Shown in pieces: positions 36,625-44,978 of a stretch of DNA of 64,000 nt. The notes under the pieces are model-generated. The model was not told where the DNA came from. It did no database searches and worked only from the letters and a program-made list of their open reading frames with translations. A program made the translations under genes and the position numbers. Origin of the DNA: Mesorhizobium sp. WSM3860 (GTDB lineage Bacteria; Pseudomonadota; Alphaproteobacteria; Rhizobiales; Rhizobiaceae); assembly GCF_002294995.1 (NCBI RefSeq), contig NZ_NSGF01000002.1, positions 186,001 to 250,000 on the forward strand, read 5' to 3'. Each line of letters begins with the position of its first letter. The stretch's first letter is position 1.

Positions 36625-37478
36625 GCGGCCACCTTGCCGTCGCCAGGGCCAGTCGCAGCGCGCACTGCGCGGACAACGATCTCGCGCGCCGCATGCTCCC
36701 GATATTCGGCGCTGCCGCGCACATCGGCAATCGGCGACAGCTCGTCGATCGGCGCAGACAGCACCGCATCGGCGAGCGCGCCGGTGACCGGCTGGCCGCG
36801 CAGGGCCGCCTCGACGCCCCTGAGGCGGCGGGCGACGGCGGAGCAGGCGCCGACAGCGATAGCAGCATCGGCGACCACGCCATCTTCGATCACCAGACGC
36901 GCCGCAGCCATGGCAATTGAGATGACGAGATAGCGCCGCGCGCCAAGCTTGACGAAGACGGACGTGCCGACAGCCGAACGTCTCGGCACACGAATGGCGG
37001 TAACCATCTCGCCTGGTTGGCGCGCCGTGCGGCGATTGCCGAGAATGAACCCGCCAAGCGGCAGGTAGCGCGTGGCTTTCGCCGACCGCAATTCGACATC
37101 GGCATCGAGCACCTGCAGCGCCGGCACGCCATCGGCGGCGGGCGAGGCATTGCAGAGATTACCGGCGACCGACGCGACGTTCTGGATCTGGACCGAGCCG
37201 ACTTCGCGCGCGGCCGCCTTAAGCGCATCGAACGCCGCAGGCAGCTTGTGGCGCACGACGTCGGTCCAGGTGGTGCGGGCGCCGATCCACCAATGATCGT
37301 CCGTCTCGGCGATGCCGCGCAGCGCGGCGAGACCATTGATGTCGAGAATGTTGTCGCGGAAAGGTTTCGCTCCCTGCGCCGGATAGAAATCGGTGCCGCC
37401 GGCCAGAATGCGCCAGCGGTCCTCGCCAAGCAGAGCGAGCGCCTCGTCGACCGTGGTGGGTTTCGCGTAGCGGATCAC
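36621..37478 (-). CDS. Mo-hydroxylase FAD-binding subunit
   Basis: 285 residues of the CO-dehydrogenase flavoprotein type; GTG start with GGGAAGG upstream. FAD-binding [10 protein letters not shown] (~24-33) and [25 protein letters not shown] (split: [12 protein letters not shown] at ~97, then NASPAADG). First gene of the leftward operon FAD subunit, FeS/Mo subunit, reductase-like, UPF0280, PF06684, MarR. All junctions overlap by 1 to 8 bases, so one transcript is very likely. Passes electrons from the FeS centres to an acceptor. Confidence 0.92.
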   Translation of the reverse strand: MIRYAKPTTVDEALALLGEDRWRILAGGTDFYPAQGAKPFRDNILDINGLAALRGIAETDDHWWIGARTTWTDVVRHKLPAAFDALKAAAREVGSVQIQNVASVAGNLCNASPAADGVPALQVLDADVELRSAKATRYLPLGGFILGNRRTARQPGEMVTAIRVPRRSAVGTSVFVKLGARRYLVISIAMAAARLVIEDGVVADAAIAVGACSAVARRLRGVEAALRGQPVTGALADAVLSAPIDELSPIADVRGSAEYREHAAREIVVRAVRAATGPGDGKVAA

Positions 37479-37541
37479 GCTTGCCTTCCCAGAAAGGAGC
37501 CTTTCCGAGGGAATCTGCCGCCGTCCCAGTCAGGCAAATTC

Positions 37542-37558
37542 ATTCGTATGCAAATGAT
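37542..37558. promoter_or_regulatory. Candidate MarR-type operator upstream of the Mo-hydroxylase operon
   Basis: ATTCGTATGCAAATGAT, 15 of 17 bases identical to the site at 26372-26388 and in the same orientation. It lies 64 bases before the FAD-subunit GTG and 167 bases before pncA, in the 246-base divergent region, which shows no other feature. Confidence 0.5.
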
Positions 37559-37724
37559 ATCAACTTCGCCACGATTGTCAAAGCGAAGTGGTCGGCCAGG
37601 TCTGTCACAAACCGACCGCCACGGCTTTGTTATGCCTGTGGAGGTTGACGCCGCCGGCCATCTGGTCAAGGTTCCGTCTCCGGTCGCGTCAACTGGAGCC
37701 CAGCCGAGAAAGAAGGGAGGCCGC

Positions 37725-38339
37725 ATGGCCGACGAAGCGCTCATCGTCATCGACCTGCAGAACGACTTTTGCCCCGGCGGCGCGCTGGCGGTGGCCGGCG
37801 GCGACGAGATCGTGCCGCTGGTCAACGACCTGATCCGGCGGACCGATCACGTGATCCTGACGCAGGACTGGCATCCGGCCGGCCATTCGAGTTTCGCTTC
37901 CAGCCATCCAGGCAAGCAGCCCTTCGAGGCGATCGAGATGCCCTACGGGCCGCAGACGCTTTGGCCGGATCACTGCATCCAGGGCAGCCTTGGGTCCGAT
38001 TTCCATTCCGGGCTCGCCTGGACCAAAGCGGAACTGGTCATCCGCAAGGGTTTCCGCTCCGCGATCGACTCTTATTCGGCTTTCTTTGAGAACGACCACA
38101 CAACCCCAACCGGCCTTGCCGGCTATCTCAAGGAGCGCGGCATCGACACCATTACCTTGGTCGGCCTGGCCACAGATTTCTGCGTCGCCTTCTCGGCGCT
38201 CGATGCCGCCAAGCAAGGCTTCAAGACGACGGTGCGACTGGATGCCTGCCGCGGCATCGATCTCAACGGCTCGGTCGGCACGATGCTGAAACGGATGCGC
38301 GAGGCCGGGGTGACGCTCGAAGATCACCTTTCGGACTGA
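37725..38339 (+). CDS. pncA: Nicotinamidase / pyrazinamidase
   Basis: Hydrolyses nicotinamide to nicotinate and ammonia; cytosolic isochorismatase-fold enzyme of 204 residues. Start at 37725 (MADEALIVIDLQNDF) after GGGAGG; the longer open frame upstream is not coding. Catalytic triad D10, K108 (VIRKGF), C153 (TDFCVAF); metal ligands D48, H50, H54 (TQDWHPAGHSS). It is divergent from the Mo-hydroxylase operon, so it could feed nicotinate either to NAD salvage (pncB at 46633) or to the nearby catabolic enzymes. Confidence 0.95.
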   Translation: MADEALIVIDLQNDFCPGGALAVAGGDEIVPLVNDLIRRTDHVILTQDWHPAGHSSFASSHPGKQPFEAIEMPYGPQTLWPDHCIQGSLGSDFHSGLAWTKAELVIRKGFRSAIDSYSAFFENDHTTPTGLAGYLKERGIDTITLVGLATDFCVAFSALDAAKQGFKTTVRLDACRGIDLNGSVGTMLKRMREAGVTLEDHLSD

Positions 38340-38346
38340 CCGCGCC

Positions 38347-39798
38347 GTGAAGCATCGAGGGGGCTTTGCGACATTGGCGAAGATGTTGGCGGCGACCATG
38401 ACGGCCGCACTCCTTCTCGCCTTTCCACAACCGGTTTTCGCAGCCGAGGCGCACGAGCTGCCCGGCGCGGCGATGTCGCTCTGGTGGGCGCTGCCCTTTG
38501 CCGGCCTGTTGCTGTCGATCGCGACCGGACCGCTGCTGTTTCATCATGTCTGGGAGCATCATTACGGCAAGATCGCCGCCGCTTGGGCGGCACTTGCAGC
38601 GGTTCCGCTGGCGATCGCTTTCGGCATGCCGGCGGCAAGCGAGGCGGTGCTGCACACGCTGCTCACAGAATATCTCTCCTTCATCATCCTTTTGTTTGCG
38701 CTGTTCACGATTTCGGGCGGCATCCTGGTCGCCGGCAACATCCATGGCACCCCGTTGGTCAATGCCGGCCTGCTGCTGATCGGCGCAATCCTCGCCTCGG
38801 TCATCGGCACGACCGGCGCCTCGATGATCCTGATCCGACCGGTCCTGCGCGCCAATGACAACCGCTCGTTCAACGCGCATGTGGTGGTCTTCTTCATCTT
38901 CCTGGTTTCGAACATCGGCGGCTCGCTGACCCCGCTCGGCGACCCGCCGCTGTTCGTCGGATTCCTGCGCGGGGTCGACTTCTTCTGGACGACCGCGAAC
39001 CTCTGGCAAGAGACCTTGTTCACCGGCGGGCTGGTGCTCATCATCTTCCTGGCGCTCGACATCGTGCTGCATCGCCGCGAGGGCGGCTTGCCGAAGATCA
39101 AGGACCCGACACCGGAGACGAAGGTGCGCCTGCGGGGCCTCGCCAACCTGCCGCTGCTGGCCGGCGTGATCGGTGCGATCCTGCTTTCCGCCAGCTGGAA
39201 GCCGGGCATCAGCATCCCGGTCCTCGGCGTCGGCCTGGAGCTGCAGAACCTGGTGCGCGACGCGATCATCCTGGCACTAGCCTTTCTGTCGCTCAAAGTC
39301 TCCTACAAGAGCCACAGGGAAGCGAACGGCTTCAGTTGGGGGCCCATCGCCGAGGTGGCGAAATTGTTTGCCGGCATCTTCATCTGCATCGTGCCGGTTA
39401 TCGCCATCCTGAGAGCCGGGCACGATGGCGCGCTGGCGCCGCTGGTCTCGCTGGTCACCTCGGCCGACGGCCAGCCCGACGATCTCGCCTATTTCTGGCT
39501 GACCGGAGCCCTGTCGTCCTTTCTCGACAACGCGCCGACCTATCTGGTGTTCTTCGAGCTCGCCGGCGGCGATGCGCACCACTTGATGACCGAAGCCGCC
39601 TCGACGCTCGCCGCGATCTCGGCCGGCGCCGTGTTCATGGGCGCCAACACTTATATCGGCAATGCGCCAAACTTCATGGTCTTTGCCATCGCCAGGCATC
39701 GCGGCTTCAAGATGCCGGGCTTCTTCGGCTACATGGCGTGGTCGGGCTTGGTGCTGATCCCGACGTTTTGGATCGCGGGGTTTTTGTTTTTCAGCTGA
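38347..39798 (+). CDS. Ion-transporter-superfamily membrane protein (sodium:proton antiporter / CitMHS-like)
   Basis: 483 residues with a possible signal-anchor (MTAALLLAFPQPVFAAEA) and about eleven membrane segments. Motifs of the arsenite/Na+:H+ antiporter superfamily: NIGGSLTPLGDPPLFVGF and the symmetric LSSFLDNAPTYLVFF, each with the substrate-binding-type turn. GTG start at 38347 is uncertain; an ATG at 38383 is possible, and neither has a clear ribosome-binding site. Starts 7 bases after pncA, so co-transcribed. Could move Na+/H+ or a carboxylate; substrate unknown. Confidence 0.8.
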   Translation: MKHRGGFATLAKMLAATMTAALLLAFPQPVFAAEAHELPGAAMSLWWALPFAGLLLSIATGPLLFHHVWEHHYGKIAAAWAALAAVPLAIAFGMPAASEAVLHTLLTEYLSFIILLFALFTISGGILVAGNIHGTPLVNAGLLLIGAILASVIGTTGASMILIRPVLRANDNRSFNAHVVVFFIFLVSNIGGSLTPLGDPPLFVGFLRGVDFFWTTANLWQETLFTGGLVLIIFLALDIVLHRREGGLPKIKDPTPETKVRLRGLANLPLLAGVIGAILLSASWKPGISIPVLGVGLELQNLVRDAIILALAFLSLKVSYKSHREANGFSWGPIAEVAKLFAGIFICIVPVIAILRAGHDGALAPLVSLVTSADGQPDDLAYFWLTGALSSFLDNAPTYLVFFELAGGDAHHLMTEAASTLAAISAGAVFMGANTYIGNAPNFMVFAIARHRGFKMPGFFGYMAWSGLVLIPTFWIAGFLFFS

Positions 39799-39813
39799 AG
39801 CGGTGCAGAGCTT

Positions 39814-39910
39814 TACCTTCCCTTGTGGGGAGGTCGGGCCGAAGGTCCGGGTGGGGGTCGGCGCCAGCCCCGCCCCGCTGCCTCGCGACCCTCCCCACAA
39901 GGGAGGGGTA
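39814..39910. repeat. Dispersed palindromic element between convergent genes
   Basis: TACCTTCCCTTGTGGGGAGG mirrors CCTCCCCACAAGGGAGGGGT across ~50 bases. It fills the space between the convergent antiporter and livF genes and may terminate both. Confidence 0.7.
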
Positions 39911-39914
39911 GTCC

Positions 39915-40643
39915 TCAGCCCACGCCCACATACCTCCGCACCGCGGAGGGGTCGGCGCGCAGTTCCTCGACATCGACCGTCTCCCGGTTGCGGCCGTTCT
40001 CGATGAATGAGATGCGGTCGGCGACCGACAGCACGGCGTCGACGCGCTGCTCGACCAGGATCGTCGAGACGCCCAGATCACGCAGCTTCGCCACCGTCTC
40101 GCGGATCTTGGCGATCATCGACGGCATCAGCCCTTCGGTCGGCTCGTCGAGCAGAAGCACCTGCGGCTCGAGACAGAGCGCGCGCGCCATGGCAAGCATC
40201 TGCTGCTCGCCTCCGGAAAGCGTGCCGGAGCGTTGCTTCAAGCGCTCTCGCAGCAGCGGGAAAAGGTCGAGGACGCGTTCCCGCGTCGCCTTGCCCTTGC
40301 CGCGGGCCATCAGGCCGATCTCGACGTTTTCCGCCACCGTCATGTCGGCGAATAATCGTCGGCCCTGCGGCACATAAGCGACGCCCGTCTTGGGCACGTC
40401 ATGCGCGGCCAGCCCAGTCAGCTCCTTGCCGGCCAGTCTGATCGAACCGGCAGCGGCCGGAACCAGCCCCATGATCGCCTTCAGCGTCGTCGTCTTGCCG
40501 GCGCCGTTGCGGCCGAACAGGCAAAGCACTTCGCCCTTGTTGAGGACAAGGTCGAGCCCGTAGAGCACCTGCACCTCGCCGTAAAAACAGTCGAGGCCGG
40601 AAATGGCGAGCAGCCCGCTCTTGGTGCTGGGCAGATCAGCCAT
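39915..40643 (-). CDS. livF: Liv-type ABC transporter ATP-binding protein
   Basis: 242 residues: Walker A GRNGAGKTT, Q-loop VPQGRRLF, signature LSGGEQQMLAMARAL, Walker B VLLLDEPTEGL, H-loop replaced by VEQR as usual in LivF. Start 40643 overlaps the livG stop by 8 bases. Last gene of the binding protein-livH-livM-livG-livF operon. Such importers carry branched-chain amino acids but also amides, urea and aromatic acids. Confidence 0.93.
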   Translation of the reverse strand: MADLPSTKSGLLAISGLDCFYGEVQVLYGLDLVLNKGEVLCLFGRNGAGKTTTLKAIMGLVPAAAGSIRLAGKELTGLAAHDVPKTGVAYVPQGRRLFADMTVAENVEIGLMARGKGKATRERVLDLFPLLRERLKQRSGTLSGGEQQMLAMARALCLEPQVLLLDEPTEGLMPSMIAKIRETVAKLRDLGVSTILVEQRVDAVLSVADRISFIENGRNRETVDVEELRADPSAVRRYVGVG

Positions 40644-41361
40644 GGGTCGCTCCGAGATAGGCATCCTGCACCTCGGCATTGGTGCGGATCTGCTCGGGCG
40701 TGCCCTCAGCGAGAATCTTTCCCGAATTGAAGACGGTGATGCGGTCGGCAAGCTGCATGACCACCGGCATGTTGTGCTCGATGAGCAGCACGGTGGCGTG
40801 CTTGGCGATCTCGCGCACCAGTAGGACGAAATTGTCGATCTCGCTGTCGGCCAGCCCTTGCGTCGGCTCATCGAGGATCAGCAGGCGCGGCCTCAGCGCC
40901 AGGCCCATCGCCACCTCCAGCAGGCGCTGGTGGCCGTAGGAAAGCTGGCCGGCCGGCGTACCGGCGCGGTCGGCGAGGCCGGTGCGCTCCAGCGCCGCCA
41001 TGACGCCGCTCCTCACCTGCCCCTTCGAACGGCCGTCGGTCAGCGTGCGCTGCACCGGCAGCGCGACATTGTCGTAGGCCGTGAGATTGGCGAAGACGCT
41101 GGTGATCTGGAAGGTGTAGGCAACGCCGAGGCGGACCCTTTTGTAAGCCGGCATGGTCGTTATGTCGGCGCCGTCGAAGACGATCATGCCGGAGGACGGC
41201 TGGATGCGGCCGCTGAGCAGGCTGACGAACGTGGTCTTACCGGCGCCGTTGGGGCCGATGATGGCGCGGATCTCGCCCGGCATCAGCGCGAAGTCGACGC
41301 CGTCGACGGCGCGCAAGCCGCCAAAACGGCGCGAAAGATCCTTGGTGGTGAGCAGCGGCAT
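40636..41361 (-). CDS. livG: Liv-type ABC transporter ATP-binding protein
   Basis: 241 residues from the ATG at 41361, which overlaps the livM stop (TGATG); an ATG at 41373 is equally in frame and neither has a clear Shine-Dalgarno. Walker A GPNGAGKTT, signature LSYGHQRLLEVAMGL, Walker B LLILDEPTQGL, switch His IEHNM. Partners LivF in energising the importer. Confidence 0.92.
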   Translation of the reverse strand: MPLLTTKDLSRRFGGLRAVDGVDFALMPGEIRAIIGPNGAGKTTFVSLLSGRIQPSSGMIVFDGADITTMPAYKRVRLGVAYTFQITSVFANLTAYDNVALPVQRTLTDGRSKGQVRSGVMAALERTGLADRAGTPAGQLSYGHQRLLEVAMGLALRPRLLILDEPTQGLADSEIDNFVLLVREIAKHATVLLIEHNMPVVMQLADRITVFNSGKILAEGTPEQIRTNAEVQDAYLGATHG

Positions 41362-42323
41362 CACGGCAGCCATCCGAGCCAGCGCTGGCGGACGCTGCCC
41401 AGAACGCCCTTCGGGAAGAAGAGCACCAGCAGGATCAGCGCCACGCCGACGATCAAAAGATAGGCGGAGGTGAAGCCGCTGGTGATGTCGGTGACATAAT
41501 ACATGAACAGCGTGCCGATAAGCGGCCCGAGGATGGTCGCGGCGCCGCCGAGCAGCACCCAGAGCAGTGGCAGGATCGAATACTGCACCGAAGCGAAGCT
41601 CGATCCAATATAGCCGAACAGCAGCGCATAAGCCGCACCGGACGCGGCGCAGATGGCGCCTGAGGCAATGACGGCGGCGAGCTTGTTGGCGACCGTGTCG
41701 TAGCCCAGCATCTTCGTGCGCTCCTCATTCTCGCGAATGGCGACCAGCACGCGGCCGAAGCGGGAGCGAACGACGGCAAGCGTGATGAGCAGCACGACCG
41801 AGAACAGCGCCAGAGCGCTCATGTAGCGCACAGTCGGATTGGTCAAGTCGAGGGATGCGCCGCCGATCGTGATGATTCTCGACGACTGCTGGATGACCAG
41901 GCCCTGGTCGCCGCCGGTCCAGGCGGCGAAATAGAGGATGAGCAGATAGAAGACCTGCGCGAACATCATGGTGACGATCATGAACGCCACACCCGATGTG
42001 CGCAGCGCGAGCAGGCCGATGGCCAAGGCAAACAGGGCGCCGCAGGCAACCCCGGCGACGAAGGCTTCGGGCACACCCCAGCCGAGGTGGTAGACGGTGA
42101 GTCCCGCGCCATAGAGGCCGGCCGAGAAGAACATGGCGTGACCGAGGCTGAGCAGCCCGACATAGCCGAAGAGCAGATTGTAGCCCATGGCGAAGACGGC
42201 GAGCGCCATGATGCGGGCGAAGAGGCCCTGATGATAATCGGGCAGGACGAAGTTCAGCGCGAACAGGAGCGCGATGACGCCGAGATGCAGCGCGTAGGTC
42301 TTTGCCGGCGAAGCATCCTTCAT
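41361..42323 (-). CDS. livM: Liv-type ABC transporter permease
   Basis: 320 residues, about nine membrane segments, with LivM hallmarks NLLFGYVGLLSLGHAMFF and the cytoplasmic loop SRFGRVLVAIRENEERTKMLGYD. Overlaps livH by ATGA. Confidence 0.92.
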   Translation of the reverse strand: MKDASPAKTYALHLGVIALLFALNFVLPDYHQGLFARIMALAVFAMGYNLLFGYVGLLSLGHAMFFSAGLYGAGLTVYHLGWGVPEAFVAGVACGALFALAIGLLALRTSGVAFMIVTMMFAQVFYLLILYFAAWTGGDQGLVIQQSSRIITIGGASLDLTNPTVRYMSALALFSVVLLITLAVVRSRFGRVLVAIRENEERTKMLGYDTVANKLAAVIASGAICAASGAAYALLFGYIGSSFASVQYSILPLLWVLLGGAATILGPLIGTLFMYYVTDITSGFTSAYLLIVGVALILLVLFFPKGVLGSVRQRWLGWLP

Positions 42324-43201
42324 CGCGGCGTCGTCCCAAACAGGCCTTGCGGCCGGAACACCAGCACCATGGCGACCACCAGCGTGGCGATGATCTTGGC
42401 CAAGGTCGGCGAGAAGAACACCGAGACGATGCCGTCGGAGAGGCCGATCAGAATGGCGGCAACCACGGTGCCGCGCAGCGAGCCGAGCCCGCCGATGATG
42501 ACGACGATGAAGGACAACAGCAGCGGATCCTGCCCCATCAGGTAATGCGCCTGGCTGATCGGCACGATCAGCACCGCCGCGATTGCCGCCAGCATGGCGC
42601 CGATGGCGAACACGCCGGCATAGACGCGCTCGACAGGGATGCCGAAGGCCTGCGCCGTCTCGCGGTCATACTGGGTGGCGCGCATGATCAGGCCGATTTT
42701 CGTCCGTGTGAGCACCAGCCAGGTGATCACCAGCAGAACGGCGGAGGCGGCAATGACCGACAGCTTGTAGCCTGAATAGCCGAACCACGGCAGCAGGATG
42801 CGGTAATTGAAGGGCGGCTCGACCGGGCGCGCCTCCGGACCGTAGAAAGTCAGCGCCAGCTGCTGGATGATGTAGAGCATGCCGATGGTGGCGACGATGG
42901 TGCCTTCGGGATTGTAGTTCAGCCGGCGCAGCACCAGCCATTCGGCAAGAAACGCGACCAGCCCGACCAGCAAGGGCGCAATCACCAGCGCGGCGACGAA
43001 GCCGATAGCGGGATGGCCGGAAATTGCCGTCGAGATCGCCCAGGCAAGCACCGCTCCCAGCATGAAGAACTCGCCATGCGCGACATTGACGATGCGCATG
43101 ACGCCGAACACCAGCGACAGGCCAAGCGCCGTCAGCGCCAGCACGGCGGAGGTGACGAGGCCTTCCAGGGCGGCGAGCAGGAGATGGGGTCCGAAGTGCA
43201 T
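42320..43201 (-). CDS. livH: Liv-type ABC transporter permease
   Basis: 293 residues, eight membrane segments; hallmarks ALGLSLVFGVMRIVNVAHGE, TKIGLIMRATQYDRETAQAFG and GGLGSLRGTVVAA. Separated from its binding-protein gene by a 158-bp palindromic element. Confidence 0.92.
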   Translation of the reverse strand: MHFGPHLLLAALEGLVTSAVLALTALGLSLVFGVMRIVNVAHGEFFMLGAVLAWAISTAISGHPAIGFVAALVIAPLLVGLVAFLAEWLVLRRLNYNPEGTIVATIGMLYIIQQLALTFYGPEARPVEPPFNYRILLPWFGYSGYKLSVIAASAVLLVITWLVLTRTKIGLIMRATQYDRETAQAFGIPVERVYAGVFAIGAMLAAIAAVLIVPISQAHYLMGQDPLLLSFIVVIIGGLGSLRGTVVAAILIGLSDGIVSVFFSPTLAKIIATLVVAMVLVFRPQGLFGTTPR

Positions 43202-43228
43202 GGCCTAGATACCGGCGGATGCGCGAGG

Positions 43229-43386
43229 CACCCTCCTCTGCCCTGCCGGGCACCTCCCCCTCAAGGGGGGAGATTGGATTTCACCTAACGCTTCGCCAAT
43301 CACCAAGGTCGCCAGATGGCCGCCATCGCACGAACTGCCAATCTCCCCCCTCGAGGGGGAGATGTCCGGCAGGACAGAGGGGGGTG
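43229..43386. repeat. Dispersed palindromic element between the binding protein and livH
   Basis: Left arm CACCCTCCTCTGCCCTGCCG and right arm CGGCAGGACAGAGGGGGGTG are mirrored; inner CTCCCCC/GGGGGAG hairpins sit at 43253-43272 and 43343-43362. Closely related to the element at 46404-46561. Probably acts like the intercistronic hairpins after other binding-protein genes. Confidence 0.8.
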
Positions 43387-43418
43387 GCTTGACGCTCACG
43401 CTCGGCGAAACGTCAGCG

Positions 43419-44723
43419 TCACAGCGCCTGCGTGGTGTAATCCCCTTCCGGCTCGTAGAGGCCGTCCTCGATCTTGGTCTTGTGGACGACCTTCAACTTG
43501 CCGCCTTCGACCTTGGAGATGTTCTGGATGCCGAAGCACTGGTGGATCTTGCCGTTAAAGGTTTTCGGACCCTGCGGATGCTCCGGCCCTTCGGCGAATT
43601 CCTTCAGCGCTTCGGTTGCCTCGACCAGCTTGGCGCGGTCTTCAGGCCCCTTATAGCCGGCATCCTCCATCGCCTTCTTGACGACATAGAGCGTCTCCCA
43701 GCAGCCGAACATGTGGGCAGCGGTGGAGACGTCCTTGGGGTCGCCGACGGCGGCGCCATTGTCGTCAATGCCGACGGCGGCGCGATAGGCCTTCTGCGCG
43801 GCGGAATCATCGGGCTGGGCGTAGCGCGGCGAGCCTTCCCAGAAATGGCTGCCGTCGAGGAATTCGAGGCCCGGGCTGTTGATGTCGACGGCTTCGAGGG
43901 AGTCGATGAAGCCGAAGAGCTGCGGCCTTTGCGAGCCGTAGAACTCGCCGAGTTCCTTGACGAAGGTGAGCACGGCCGGACCGACCATGACGTGGTAGAT
44001 CACCTCGGTCTCGGCCGGGATCTGCGGGAAGTATTTGGTGAAGGACGACTCCGTCGGCGGGATGGCGATCTGCGCGATAACCTCAGCGCCTTGCGCCTTC
44101 AGCGCCGCCGGCAGGTAGTCGCGATGGTCGTAGCCGAAGGCGAAGTCGGGGAAGATCTGCGTCACCTTCTTGCCGGCATTCGCCGCGATCCACGGCGCCA
44201 TCGACTGGATCTGGCTCTTCACGTCGGTGATGCCGGGCTGGAAGACGTAGCGGTTGAGCTTCGTCGAGGCGACGTGGTGGCCTTCGCTGACCACGAAATA
44301 GGGAATCTTGTTTTCGCCGGCAGCGGGCGCCGAGCCGATCACCACATGCGAGAACAGCGTGCCGAAGACGATGTCGGTCTTATGCTGCTTGGCGAACTTG
44401 CCGACCACCTCGGCGCCGCGGGCGGGATCGGTGCCGTCATCTTCGATCACCAGCTCGACCTTGCGGCCGCCGATGCCGCCGGCATCGTTGATCGCCTTGA
44501 CGGCGGCAGCGCTCGTCTTCTCGTACCAGCGGCCGTAGGCGGCGCCGATGCCGGTGCGGTGCGACTGGAAGCCGATCTTGATCGGAGCCGAGCTCTGCGC
44601 CTGGCTGTAGCGAACGAAGCCGGGCGCGAGCGCCAGGCCGGCGCCGGCGGCGATGCCTCTCAGCGCGGTGCGGCGGGAAAGCGTGCTTTTGGAGAGGTCG
44701 AAAAATCCGTTCTTGTCAGCCAT
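43419..44723 (-). CDS. Liv-type ABC transporter substrate-binding protein, probable Tat substrate
   Basis: 434 residues from the ATG at 44723 (AGGGGAAC upstream); a longer open frame to 44951 runs through repeats and is not coding. The N-terminus SRRTALRG followed by GIAAGAGLALAPGF and SQAQ looks like a twin-arginine signal. The mature part is a peripla_BP_6-type binder: IKIGFQSHRTGIGAAYG, AINDAGGIGGRKVELVIEDD, VVSEGHHVAST. The ligand may be the cluster's N-heterocycle or an amide, not necessarily an amino acid. Confidence 0.9.
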   Translation of the reverse strand: MADKNGFFDLSKSTLSRRTALRGIAAGAGLALAPGFVRYSQAQSSAPIKIGFQSHRTGIGAAYGRWYEKTSAAAVKAINDAGGIGGRKVELVIEDDGTDPARGAEVVGKFAKQHKTDIVFGTLFSHVVIGSAPAAGENKIPYFVVSEGHHVASTKLNRYVFQPGITDVKSQIQSMAPWIAANAGKKVTQIFPDFAFGYDHRDYLPAALKAQGAEVIAQIAIPPTESSFTKYFPQIPAETEVIYHVMVGPAVLTFVKELGEFYGSQRPQLFGFIDSLEAVDINSPGLEFLDGSHFWEGSPRYAQPDDSAAQKAYRAAVGIDDNGAAVGDPKDVSTAAHMFGCWETLYVVKKAMEDAGYKGPEDRAKLVEATEALKEFAEGPEHPQGPKTFNGKIHQCFGIQNISKVEGGKLKVVHKTKIEDGLYEPEGDYTTQAL

Positions 44724-44800
44724 GTCCGTTCCCCTGTTTTCAGTTTTTTGACCAGCGATAGGGCGGCTCGATCCTCCGCGCTCGGAGGACGCGAAAATTG

Positions 44801-44819
44801 CATGTGTACAAACTAAATC
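44801..44819. promoter_or_regulatory. Weak third copy of the cluster operator
   Basis: CATGTGTACAAACTAAATC shares GT(A/G)TACAAA with the site at 26372 and lies 78 bases before the binding-protein start, the same spacing as at hyuA. The similarity is much weaker than between the other two sites. Confidence 0.3.
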
Positions 44820-44851
44820 ACCAAAGCCGTGACGTGGCAAGCGAGCTTCCA

Positions 44852-44955
44852 CTCCAGCGCCGCGCGTCCTCTTGGACGCGCAACGGACGCTGGAGCACTT
44901 TGATTTTGCGCATGATCCTTTCCGAAAATCGAACCCGATTTTCCGGGTCATGCGC
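44852..44955. repeat. Composite repeat with two hairpins (rhizobial REP-like)
   Basis: First hairpin 44852-44895: CTCCAGCG / CGCTGGAG with an inner perfect GCGCGTCC-TCTT-GGACGCGC. Second 44908-44955: GCGCATGATCC / GGGTCATGCGC with an inner CGAAAATCG / CGATTTTCC stem. Lies between the membrane-protein stop (44979) and the binding-protein promoter. Confidence 0.7.
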
Positions 44956-44978
44956 GCGTCATGACGGCGGCCCTTGTC

